Positions 1 to 11,668 of a stretch of DNA of 64,000 nt are shown in pieces (position 1 is the first letter of the stretch; every line of letters starts with the position of its first letter). The position numbers and the translations under genes were made by a program. Origin of the DNA: Bryopsis sp. KO-2023 (taxonomy: Eukaryota; Chlorophyta; Ulvophyceae; Bryopsidales; Bryopsidaceae); assembly GCA_030272585.1 (NCBI GenBank), contig BSYQ01000006.1:1079001-1143000 (forward strand), read 5' to 3'. The notes under the pieces are model-generated. The model was not told the DNA's origin. It searched no databases and was given only the letters and a program-made list of their open reading frames with translations.

Positions 1-1113
1 CATGGTTAATGGACCCATTTTGGGTCAAACCCAATCTTCTTATATATTTGATAAAAATGCTGATAATTCGGCCAGCTAAAAAAATGGAAAAAAGAAATGG
101 ATTAGCTCAGGTAATCTCGGCTGGTGGTAGTGGAGTAAACATGGCATTGGGGAGGTGATGGCCTCCTTTTGCCGCATTGTAATTATTAGTAATCATGGAG
201 TTATCTTGTGTCACGTAATTTTACTAAAATTAAAACGGTGATGGAGGTGGAATGTCCGAATGTGGACTGTTTCGTTTTTTCTCGAGGCGAGCTGCTTGGG
301 GGAGATGTGCTCTGTGCTGTTTCGATTTTCACCTTTTCTTCAATCGATCATGCATATTTTCTCTCTCTCATCCGGTATCATTCCCCCCTTCTTCTGGGTG
401 GGGGTAAACCAAAATCAAACCCTGTTGGGGATTCGAGTAGAAACATAGAGCGAGGTCAGCAGAGTGGATCATCAAGGGCGTTTTCTTTTCTTTTCTTTCC
501 TTTCATTGTTGGAGGAGGGCTGGGAGCAAAAAAATTGGAGTGAAAAAAATTCTTTTTTTCATTGAAAGATACCGGGAATTGGTAATTTTAGGTAGTTTTT
601 TTGTTGCTCCAAATTTGATTTGGGGATAAATGGTCTCCCCAGCCCCTCCAAAGCTTGTGGTGTATCGAGAATCTGTTGTAGACGGAAAAACAAAGAGCCA
701 GGTGCTGACAGGGGGGATACGCCGTTACTCGCAAGTGAACCAATGCCGTGGTAAGCAGAATCGGTGTCGGATTCGAAAAAAAAAACAGCGCCCACCTATC
801 TTTTTCATGTCACGCCCCAGGTTTTCGAATGTCACAGACGTCAGGCACAATTCCGTGACAATTTCCGACACTGACGTGGACCCAATACACTTTTGGAAAA
901 AATCGTATGAAGAGACCTCCGCCACAGGAAGCAAGCGCAACTACAAAACGCTCTCTCTCAACGAATCAAGGTTACGCCCTTTGTTCGTCCCCCTTCTCTG
1001 GGAATCGACTCACGGGACCTCACCCCCACCATTCCTGTCCATCAGCGGAATTCGCCGGCTCTGATCAGGCAATATCCTCAAAGCTTCGCGCCGCAGCCAT
1101 TCGAGTCGCTCCG
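1..1113. other. Upstream region of gene A
   Basis: I see no convincing coding exon here. Several short open frames exist, but none has codon structure, splice sites or recognisable protein content. The last 80 bases hold the promoter-proximal or 5' UTR sequence of gene A, including a block shared with gene C. The reading frame of gene A stays open upstream of its ATG to about 907, but that extension has no signal-peptide character. Confidence 0.5.
1038..1072 (+). promoter_or_regulatory. 5' block shared by genes A and C
   Basis: The block starting TCCATCAGCGGAATTCGC lies 42-76 bases before the start codon of gene A. A close copy lies at 19798-19831, 47-80 bases before the ATG of gene C, while much of the surrounding upstream DNA has diverged. 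It may be a core promoter or 5' UTR element. No recognised factor site is claimed. Confidence 0.35.
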
Positions 1114-4100
1114 ATGTGGGGTGGATTCGCGCTGCTTGTGCTGGTCGCCGCCGCTCAGATCACAGTCACTCAAGCCCAAAAAAATTCTGGTGACCAAAAG
1201 CTGTATTGAGCGTGGGGAGGGGGAACGGGTCTTTGGATTTGACGAGAAGCTTTGCAGATCAAACCTAACGGTTTCGATTCAGATGATGCGGCGCCACGAT
1301 GCAAGGATGTGCGAATGCTGCTGAGTTCCACGGATTCCATAACGCTTGATGCCGACGCGCTGGCATCCGTTGGTGGTGGCCTTCAGCACGTTTTAGACTG
1401 TGTGCCCGAACGCGCAGCCGTCCAATTTGACCTGTCGGAATTGGAGCTGAATGACACGCTCAAGATTGAGCGCTCTGTTTCAATCGAAGGATCGCGCGTC
1501 TCCATTCTCTGTTTGGACGACAACACACAGCCGATCATTGCAATCAGGTCGGGGCATGACTAGGAGCAACACTTCTCGCTGTCTAAAATGCTTTATATCA
1601 GACAGACTTGACATATTTTCGATCTCACAGAGAAGATCAAAAAAGTGAATTGACAATTGCCTTCAAAGAAGAAAAAGAAAATATTAGAAGAATTATTAAC
1701 GATTTGAAAAAGAATGTTGGATTTCCTTCTAGGTCCAATGATGTGTTGCTCGGTGGCTTCAACTTTGTTGGGTGCAATCTCAACAGCACATCAGGGCTAA
1801 TCCAAGTGAAAGGAGCTGAAAATGTGACTTTGACGGACATGGTTTTTGAAAGCATTGTGAATACCAATGGACCTTCATGTCTTTTGGCAATCAATTCCAC
1901 CATTGAGATACAAAATGCCACTGCAAAAAACAACAGGGGGGTGTATGGAGGGGCAATGTCCTTTGTGAGGGGATCTGAAGTGGTGGTCGTAGATTCTTCT
2001 TTTGAAAGCAACAATGCTACCCAGCAAGGCGGGGCCCTTTACATACAAAATTCTGAACTTTTTTTGTCCAAATCTCGCTTCATCGAAAACTTGGCATTTG
2101 ATTATGGAGGAGCAATCTTCGTGGTGAGTCAAAGAATCAAAAGATTTTGCATGTTTTCCACAACAGTGATTTCAAAACCACTGGTTGTTTGTAAGATCAT
2201 TTGTCATGAACATAGTAAGTTGATTTCAGTGTGATTCAATGGAAGGGGGCGTATTTTACAAAGGTGCAAGAAATTTCAGTTGATAAATCCAACTTTATCC
2301 AAAAAAACAGGAAGAACAAGGGGGGGAAACTTTACGTGGAAATAGGATTCAGCTGGGGTAGTGTCAAAGCTAATCAAAGGGATGTTTTTGCCCTTCTCTT
2401 CGAAAGCTTGGCAATGCTCTTGTGCAGTTGACTGTTGCCCCCCCCCCCCCCAAAAAAAAAAAAACAAGAAAAAAAAGAAAAAGGAATCAGTGGAAATGGA
2501 CAGTAAAATGAATTGCGACTCATTCCTGTATCATTGAACATGTTTTGAAACATCTATCCATCTCATTTGGACACACAGCTATTCGCTTTGCAAGGTCTCA
2601 AATCAAATTTTCTTGTTGCATGGATATTTCAGGCTTCTTTTCCAAATATCGCAAACCTTGAAGTCAGATCAACCGTTTTTGAAAGAAACTCTGCTGGAGG
2701 GGATTCCTCCTTCGGGGGTGCAATGGCATTTCTTGGAAATGGAACTTCTGGCAAACTTGACAATGTCACTTTCTTGGACAATTCGGCTGAGGGTGGATCA
2801 AGAGGAAGAGGGGGGGCTATATATGGCAAGGGTATAAGAAGCATCAAAATCTTGAGGTCAATATTCGACAAAAACAAAGTGGTGGAGCGAAAAGCGGTAA
2901 TGCAGACCTTCCAAACTTGTGGATGGCTCTTGTTGATTTTTGAACATGTTTTGACAATCTGGACTTTTCCCTACTCTTCACAGGCTTAATTGCTTCTGAT
3001 ATTATTCATCAGAATTAAATATATATTTTTTAATATATAAATGTGATTTGGAAATCCCCTTGAATTAAAGATGGTATATCAAGTTGCTGTGAGGCCACCC
3101 AGTGAAAACAGCAATTTCCCGATCGTCTTTTTTTGTACCTTACAAGCTGAACTTGTTTTTTTTAATATGGATAGCTGAAAATGGTCAATCTACTGTCAAG
3201 GAAATTGCTACTGTTGATTTCTACTTGAAAGAAACTTGCATTGAAGGGCAATCATTTGCGAAAATCTCATATTGGCTTGATTTTATTCCTACAGGATGAT
3301 GGGCAGCAGAAAGATTTTTTTGATGGGGGTGCCGTTGCTCTTTCAAAAATTCCTGAAATTTTAGTCAAGAAGTCCACTTTCACTGACAACCATGCAGAAG
3401 CCTTTGGCGGGGCAATTTCCGTCGATGCAAAGGTGGGACTCTCTTGGAAATCAACAATCAAATACAAGACAGTAATATTCAGTCAACTACCTGAATATCT
3501 ATATATCTATATATATTTGCTTATCTGGTATTATGTTTTGTTTTGTTTTTTGAGTAGATTTTGCATACAGTTAGCAATAAAAGGACACTGTTTTTTCCAT
3601 TTTTTACAAGAGTGAGTGTGTGCACTAATGTACTGTGGATTTCCCCCTGTCAGTCTTTTGTTGTTCAGGGGGTCAATATTTCCGATGCAAGTATCGTAGA
3701 CTGCACATTTGATGGAAATTCAGCTGTCGGTGATTCACCGGCAAATGATGGAGGTGCCCTAAGTTTTTTTGGAGATGGTTTGCGAGCAATCATCAAGGGC
3801 TCAAACTTCACAAAGAACGAGGCTACCGGTCTGGGTGGTGCTGTAAATGTTGCAGAAATTGCCAGTCTTAAAATATCCCACTCAAACTTCACAAAGAACG
3901 AGGCTGCCGGTTTTGGTGGTGCTGTGGCTGTTTATGGCAGTAGCATCGCCAGCCTTGAAATATTCCACTGTTCTTTTTATGAAAACAAGGTGGTGAAGAG
4001 TAAGGACAACAGCGACTTCGAGGTGTGCCCTCTCAGAATATTCCTGGTGGTCTGTTCATTGAAATGAATTATTATTTTTTTTTTAATTTGGTCTGAAGGG

Positions 4101-7100
4101 GGGTGTAGAACTGAATCCTGGCACTTCGTCTGATTTCAGCCCACGTGATTTGCACAGAGTTGAAATATATATATGTATATGTGCAAATATAATAGAGAGT
4201 TGACCTGGACAATTGCACAGAATGAGGAATCTGTCTGTGTGCTGGCACATTTTTCGAAGCATGCTGAAATTCTCAAAAGAGAAAAAGAATAAAAAAGATT
4301 ATAGAAGCTTTGATGGAAGAAAATTAAATTCATCATCTTCTGAAAGAGCATATTTTTGTTTCCACAGACAAGTGCAAGTGGAGGGGGGATTTTCTTTCGA
4401 CTTACATCCGAAGCTGTCATTATCAATTCCACTTTTATCCGCAATGTAGCACCAGTGGGTGGAGGAATGCATGCAATGGTAGGTCCACAAAAAACATAAA
4501 AAAAATAACAAACAAAATATATGTACATGTATATAGTAAAAAAATATCTATATATATTTATTTATTTATTCCCAAAAAAAACGTTGGGTCTTTCCCGATC
4601 TATTGAAAGGCAATCCATTCTCGGCAGAAAATCAATGCCCAGTGAATGAATCAAACAAAGAGGGAATGGTTTGTCAGCTGTTGGCTAAAATTTTGCAGAA
4701 GGTAGTACATGTCCCCCCCCCCCCCAAAAAAAAAGCACAAAATAAGGACAAAAAATCAGAAAAGAAGTATAAAAAAAAGCACCGAAAATCAAAGCAAAGC
4801 TTTCTTCTTTCTTTTTTTCACACACATCTTTTCCAGAAATATGCTGAAAAAAAACTCTGTGTTTCTCAGAAGACCAAGTTTCTCAAAATTGGAGGGAGTA
4901 GCTTCCAAGACAATGTTGGCATCACGGGGGGTGCTATTGCTTTCACAGCCACAAATGCAACCATTGAAAAATCAAATTTCACAAGAAACACTGCAATCAG
5001 TGTGGGGGGTGCGATCGAGTCCGGTTATTCGAGCATTATGGTAGAAGTAAGCACATGCAAGACTTAAAAAAAAAAAAACGCCAACTCTTTTTGTCAATAT
5101 GGCAATCTCTTCTCATCTTTGCATAGCAGCCACTGGAATGTCTTTTGGGCAGTTTCTTTCCCCAAACCGGTTTTGACACCATATTCTCTTGCGATGTGGG
5201 TTTTTACCGATTTCAAAAGTTGCCTGTGTGAACGTTTTTGAAAATTATTGAGATTGTGAAATATTGAACTGGGTATGTTCAGGAAAAACTACATATCGAA
5301 CTGAAGGAAGTGGAGGTTAAAGACAACCGTGCAGGGGATGCTGGAGGGGGTATTCGTTTGGTGGGTGTGGACCTGGAAATGGAAGATAGTCTGTGGCAAG
5401 GCAATTCTGCACGGGACACGGGGGGAGCTGTTCATCTCATTCAAGTCATTGTAAGGCAAAGGAGTAGGGCAGGAGAGGGTAAAGGCCCAAAATTTTTCTT
5501 TTTTTTTTCTTTCTGGAAGAAATATGTAATGTACATTTTTTTTCTCTTTTTTTCCTTCCCTGAATATTCTCCAAGCTGTGCGCTCATGCGAAAAGATAAA
5601 ACTTATGAAAAGAGATACTTGATGTACTCATGTACATCATTCATTCTTCCTGTCGCTGATTTGCTCCTTAGAAATATTTTGAAAAAAAAACATAGTAATA
5701 TTAATCAAAAGTAATAATCAAAGAAAAAAAAAGTAAAATAATAATAGTAGTAGTAATAATCAAAAGTGGACCAATCTTGCAGGGTATCTCCCCCATTGCG
5801 ACAATCAAAGCTACGAAATTCATAGGAAATGGAGCCGATGTTGGTGGAGGCGTGTATGTGCAGAATGGAGACGTTTCCCTGTCTGACTGTGCCTTTGAAG
5901 CCAACATTGCTGACTTCAAGGGTGGAGCATTGTTTTGCGAGGTAATCAGGGAAGTAACCAAATTGATTAACCCTAGTTTCAGAGCATCACAGTAAAAAAC
6001 TGACTGCCACCAACATACACGACTTACACGATTTCTTTCTCCACGGTGTTTTCAGAAGTCCTCTTGATTTTTTTTTCGCCTCTTTTCAAATGAAAATGAA
6101 AATTTCTGTGTAGGTTATCTAATCAGCTCACTTGTCAGGGGCTTTTTATTCTGAAAAAAAAAAAAAAAGTATGTCTTCGCACACATTCACAAGAATGTGT
6201 TTTTCAGTAGGGTTAATATTAACCCTACAAAAAAATAGTAATTAATAATTAGTAATTAATTAATCGACTGGGAAGCCAACAAGCTTTACGTTCCAACTGC
6301 CCAGACTCCGAGAGTATATGTTCACACACTTTAGAACTCATCTATATTTTTCTTGATGCACTACTTTCCTTTTCTCTTTGAAGGATCTGAGCTCAAATTT
6401 GATAGTGGCCAACAAGGATTCTGTTGTCACGGTGCATTCATCAAACTTCACTGGCAACAAGGCTGGTGAGGGTTTTAAACAGTCTTCCGGTGCTGGAGTG
6501 GATTCCGCCAATGGCAAGGGTGGAGCTGTGAGCATATCTGGATTAGGATTGGTCTCCGCATTCCAAGATTGCAACTTTTCAAAAAACCTGGCTTTGAGTG
6601 GAGGGGCTATGCACATTCAAGATGTGAGAATAATGACTCTGGAGGATTCCACTTTTTTGAACGGGGAAGCGCTCACAGGGGGCGCACTGACAATCATCAA
6701 CACGGGTATTATCGTGAACAACGGAATTTTTGTTGGAAATGCTGCCAGACTGGGGGGGGCTGTCTCGTTCACCCAGGTCGGCAGCCTTAGATTCTTTGCC
6801 AACCCTACATTGGTGGCATCATTCCAAGAGGTTCAGTTCGTGGAGAACGTTGCAATGGAAGGCAGTGGGGCAATTGACCTGAGAGAGATGAGTTTGATCT
6901 GCAACTCGTGTCTTTTCGATTCCAACAGTGCTGGGATTGGTGGGAACGAAATCGGATCCGGAGGTGCCATCAGAGCACTGCCAGCCTCGAATTTGACCCT
7001 CCTGAATTCTTCTGTCATCAACTGCAGAGCGAGTCAGTCTGGTGGAGGGATTTATCTGGAGGATGCCATTTTCCGTGGTGAAAATCTCACCATTGGGAAC

Positions 7101-10100
7101 AACACTGCCATCGAGAATGGAGGTGGTTTTGCAATACGTTTTGCTGGCAACCGATTGATTCCTTGGAGATGTACGTCCTGTAGCATTCAGGGGAACCGGG
7201 CCAAAAATGGAGGTAACGAGTGATGCTGTCCCAAAGAAATCCAACCTGTTCAATACAAAGAGTGTGAACGCATGGTCCAAAAAAGAGTGGACAAAATTCT
7301 GAAAAATCAATCAACAAAGTGGATTTCAACCACCAAGTTGTATCAATTTCGAAGGATTTTTTTGTTATATTCTTACACTATTATTTTTTATTTTTATCCC
7401 TTCGTGTCATTTTTCGGACAATTATTTGTCTTTGAATGTTTGTAATCAATCATGTTCGTTTTATGATCAATTGGTTGGCTCCTTGAAGGCCGATGGAAGT
7501 CTCTACCTGCACTTGCTCGGTTGATTTCCCAGCAAAGATGCAACTTATGAATTGAGTCCGGAGAAGCATTTATCATTCATGTCTTTTTTTTAAGGAGTGA
7601 GAATCAGGGAGTGTTTGTATTGTGTGTGTATGCAGGCGGACTCCACGTTTCAGCAGGCAAAACAACACAGCCAAATTGCCAAGCTTTGAGAAACACCTTC
7701 TTGTCGGGAAATCTCCTGCCAGATTGTGAACGCTCCCTCAAGAAATCCAATTTGCCTGAAGCTCAAGTGCGACTTGACAAAGCAGTGTTTGGAGGGAACC
7801 ATGCTGAGGATTCTGGGTCTGACATTTTTCTCAGGAACTTCAAGAACAGTGTTTGCTGTGACGATGAGTGTTGGAGCGAGGCAAGTGCACTGGACGAGGG
7901 TGTGGAGAGGTGCGGATTGGGTGAGCCTTCACGGAGAAATGGTGAAAATCCAGCTCCCCTGGGAACGATATTCGAATCAATGTCGATATCCCCTTCTGAA
8001 GTTCCCAATCATGCCAGTGACCAGGAGCTTCCAGCCATCAAGATCACGCCCCTTGATTCCTTTGGACAGGTTGCCATGGATAATGTGACTCTCAGAGTTG
8101 AAGTTGCAACATCTGGAGGAGAGCTGTTTGGCAGCCCTGTGACCAGTGAGGGTGTGTTGATGAGGGGGCCTACCACTGTAACTGGAGTGTTTATGAGGGC
8201 GTTGCCTGACAGCTACAATCTCTCCTTCAAATTGACCTCGCAAGATGGGAAGAGGATTGTGACGGAGCTTTTAGCGGTGGATGTCCGAGAGTGTGTCATC
8301 GGGGAGGTCTCCAGAGATAAAGGCCTGCGATGTGACAGATGTCCAGATGACTTTTTCTCTTTTGATGTGACTGATGAGAATTGCACACCGTGTCCAGTGG
8401 AAAAAGCCAAATGCTCTGGAGGCAGGCTAGTCCCCCTGGATGGGTTTTGGCATTCTGGGCCTCGTTCGTCCCGTATCCATGCGTGCTTGACTGAAGAAGC
8501 ATGCACATACCCGAATCGCACAAACGCTCTTTTTGCATCCAAGTTGAACTCCCCTGGAGATGATCCACAATGTGCACAGGTAAATGTGAAAACGTTGTAG
8601 TCTTAGAAAGCTCCTGTGGTTCCTTGGATATTAGGTGGCCTTTGATAAATGTTTGGTGGCAGGGTTACAGTGACTTATTGTGTGGGAGCTGCGACACATC
8701 GCATGGAAAGAGCCGTTTCAAATGCACGGAATGTCAGGGAGGGGTGCCTGCCGGGTTGGCGCTTGGTGGTGTTATGCTGGCCCTGGCAGTTTTGTCTCTG
8801 ATCTATGTGAGAAATGCCACAGCATATTCTGAAGGAGTGCTTGGCAAACAATCAAATGGCAAGAGTGCAAGCAGTACTGTTCCATCGAGATCACAGGGTG
8901 GGTTTGACCTTCCAGCCTTTATTGTTGGGGAGATTCTAGATCAAGAGGTCCAGAGTCCATGTGATAATGTCCAGCCGAAGGCCCCGCAGCAGAAAACAAG
9001 GTATCCCGACATTTTCAAGGTGAGAGGCCAAAAGACGCATATTCCGGCAACAGCTTGATAGGAAAATGAAAATGGAGAATTCAGGTGACCATGTGTTGTT
9101 CTTCAGATCCTTGTGAATTTTTTTCAAGTGACTGGATCTGCTGCAGCCATCAATGTGGGCTGGACTCGAAGCATGCTGATGTTGTTCACCTTCTGGGGTG
9201 AGTTTTTCAGTCAGCAGTGGCAATTTTTATTGCTTTGATAATGTTTCCCCATTAAAAAAAAGGGATAAAAAAATTGTTTCTGGTACAACATGTTAAAAAA
9301 AATCGGAAAGGAAGACACCAGAAACGATAAATCTTGCCATCATGGAAAGAAACAGGCAACAAAAAAAACAGGCCAACAAAAAAAACAGCCAAAAAAGGCG
9401 GTTGTCAAGCAAGTGATATCTGAATTTCCTTTTTTCTTGTGCAGACATTACCTCAGGAGTGGCCGATAGCAACAATTTTTTTTCGTTGGAGTGTGCTTTT
9501 TCATCGAGGAAAAACAGTCTGCCTAGATCCATCCAGACATCTATTTTCCTGGCATTTGTGCCATTCATGGTCTGGGCAGTGCTTGTCACGGTCCATTACG
9601 GTCATGCATCAGGGGGCAAAAAATCGTTCAAGGATATCAAACTTTGGTCTTGTGTTGCGCTCTTGGCTGTGCAACAAGCATCTTACATCAGGTTCTAAAA
9701 ATAGAATCTATTGCAACTATATATTCAAAACACATTTTAATGTCGGGCTGCCAGGCATTTCTCTGCTGCAAGACTTCTGAATGACATTTTGTTTTTGGTC
9801 CTTGTGGCAAATGGTCAGTGTTGTTACAATGCAGGCTTTTTGCCCCTGCTCTGAAATAGAATGGCTGCTGGTGTATTGCAACTTTTGACTCTCTATATAT
9901 ATTGTGATTGCAGCGTAACAAGAACACTTGTCCGGATATTCTACTGTGTGGATGTCAGTCCTGTGGAAGGTTTGTTCTGGGTCCAAGACACCAGCGTACG
10001 TTGCTACACAGGATCCCATGCATTCCTTGTTGGCTTTGTTGGAGCACCAGGGTTGCTGCTGATCTCCATAGGATTCCCTGGATGGCTGCTGTTCAAACTC

Positions 10101-10679
10101 ACACGGAGCAGAGAGAACCTTGAACAAGATCAGGTCGTCAGACTGTATGGCTTCTTGTATGAACCATACAAGAAGAATGCGGCGGCTTGGGAGGTGGTGA
10201 TTTTTCTGAGGAAAGCCTTTCTTGCTGCGGTGGTGGTGTTCGGCCGGGCTTTGGGGGAAGGAATCCAGACTAATCTTGCGCTTTTCATCATGGTGGGCTC
10301 AATTGTTCTACAAACGCAGTTTCAGCCGTTTCTGGAGTCCAAGCTTAATTTTCTGGAGCTGGGCTCTTTGGTGATTTCCACCTTGGCGTTCATCATTGGG
10401 AATCTGGTGGATCAGCCAGAAATGACTCATGGAGGGAGAGTGTCCATGTCTGTCATCTTTATTGGCACGGCTGGCATTTATATCACATACATGCTGAAGC
10501 AAATTTTTGATGGAGTTTTTGTGGAGCTCCGTGAAACGATGGAAAAATCAAATTCAGGTTGTTCATTGCCAACGGGAAATTCCAAACTTCTGATGACTGC
10601 AGTGAAGATGGGTGCGAAAAAGACAAATACCACCTTGAAAAAAAAATGGGAAGCATTTGTGAAAAGATTTTTTTCTTGA
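1114..10679 (+). CDS. Gene A: giant secretory beta-helix / multi-span membrane protein
   Basis: My spliced model has 16 exons and about 1778 residues: 1114-1189, 1283-1547, 1733-2123, 2633-2896, 3295-3432, 3669-4022, 4368-4478, 4870-5046, 5283-5450, 5783-5941, 6384-7212, 7636-8579, 8663-9019, 9107-9197, 9445-9691, 9914-10679. Every junction is GT-AG and phases agree to the TGA. The ATG begins a signal peptide (MWGGFALLVLVAAAQ). Residues about 27-114 look like a beta-helix N-cap. Residues about 115-980 are right-handed beta-helix rungs with GGA(I/L/V) turns and FxxN motifs, as in Chlamydia Pmp and pectin-lyase-like folds. A Cys-rich stalk (CxxC pairs, GFWHSG, LCGSC) follows. The C-terminus has about seven or more hydrophobic segments (AAWEVVIFLRKAFLAAVVVF and others). 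Such C-termini are known in large protist and algal cell-surface proteins; adhesion or sensing is inference. A and C are closer to each other than to B. Confidence 0.85.
2231..2345 (+). pseudogene. Decayed beta-helix exon inside gene A
   Basis: One frame here encodes a rung-like peptide (ISVDKSNFIQKN, then GGKLYV). It occupies the place of gene C exon 4 (21049-21327). I found no acceptor that would join it in phase 0 to the preceding exon, and the natural acceptor at 2229 puts the next exon into a frame that stops early. Skipping it leaves gene A in frame because its neighbours are phase 0. It is probably a relic of a lost rung exon. A real exon with an unusual splice site is the alternative. 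Confidence 0.45.
2438..2464 (+). repeat. C(14)A(13) homopolymer junction
   Basis: A run of 14 C is followed directly by a run of 13 A, in intronic sequence of gene A. Similar junctions recur at 4713, 44323 and 48497. Confidence 0.9.
3801..3965 (+). repeat. 81-bp tandem duplication of a beta-helix rung in gene A
   Basis: The stretch beginning TCAAACTTCACAAAGAACGA at 3801 recurs at 3882 with few changes. Each copy encodes SNFTKNEA, then GGAV, then S-L-(K/E)-I. The spacing of 81 bases is 27 residues, about one solenoid turn. The matching exon of gene C (23983-24234) has a single copy, so this is a lineage-specific rung gain. Confidence 0.8.
4713..4734 (+). repeat. C(13)A(9) homopolymer junction
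   Basis: Thirteen C followed directly by nine A, in the intron before the gene A exon at 4870. Confidence 0.9.
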
Positions 10680-11668
10680 TTGTCTCGTGTGATGCGTTAG
10701 CTCTAGTTTTGCCTTGTTGTATTGAATCCAAAACCCTTTTTGTATTTTTAAATCGAAAAACTATATTGGTGATTGATCTTTCCAGTGTTTGGGGTTTGGT
10801 CAAGGGATTGTGGGGACGCTGTCCACGTTTGTGTTACCGTTTTTTTGCTTTTTTTCCCTTCTTGAAAATATAAAAACTATGGTGGTGATTGATCTTATGA
10901 TTGTGTAGGGTTTTTTAAACAGATTCTGGTTGGACAAACAACATCTTGAGATGAGATGTTATTGGTTTTAGTACTGCCTTAATGTCTTGAAAATTCAAAG
11001 AATATATTTCTATAGAATTTTGGGAATTGGTTTTTGTTCAAGGGATTGTGGGGTGGCGTTTTCCATCCACATTTGTGCTACAGGTCAAATTTTCCTTTTG
11101 TATTTTAAGTGTATTTAATTCGCCCATTGTTGTCGCAGTTTTTTTCCCCATTGCGTTCCATTCTGTATGGAAACCTCTCCAACCCCCCTTCGATTCTAAA
11201 CAATCGAAAAAGTCTGGATGCAGACTCCCACACAGTGAATGCTTTCAAAAGCATCCTGCACCAAAAAGAAAAAAAGTTTAAAAGTTTCTTGCAGTGTTAA
11301 CACTGAACGTTCTGCATGTCAACAAGCTACACGACCTGATGACAGAACTGATTACACACCGTACCGTGACAGACTACAGCGATTAGGTATATAATCACCG
11401 ATAGTGCTTCATCAAAGGAGTTCATGAAGCCCTTCCAACTTCATACCCCCCAAAGGAAACATTGTTCGTCGGCATCCCCAGCCACATGGCTACATCATCA
11501 CATTCAAAAAACAATCCCCCACGCTGTGAATCGAAAGAGAACTCCTATCCACAACCCCTCCAAACAACAACAAAACCACTAGGACTATCTAAAAAAAAGA
11601 CCTGCCCTCAATGCTCTAAGTCCTCCTACCACTAACAGCAAAAAGTCGACACAAAAAAGTAAGAGAAA
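10680..11668. other. Convergent spacer between genes A and B with repeated blocks
   Basis: No gene was recognised. The 3' flank of gene A has local repeats: a block with GGTGATTGATCTT at about 10757 and 10871, and a block with CAAGGGATTGTGGGG followed by a CCAC(A/G)TTTGTG motif at about 10797 and 11035. The second block also appears after gene C near 30212, so it is probably ancestral 3' UTR or downstream sequence of the A/C lineage. Genes A and B end tail to tail across this spacer. Confidence 0.6.

Noticed and set aside
208-543. 111-codon open frame upstream of gene A
   Set aside because: No domain, signal peptide or splice partners; overlapping frames are equally open.
2438-2464. Telomere-like C4A4 repeats
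   Set aside because: Each is a single long C run next to a single long A run, not an alternating array.
9914-10679. TRP ion channel label for the membrane part of genes A-C
   Set aside because: There are several hydrophobic spans, but no pore or TRP-box motif that I can point to.
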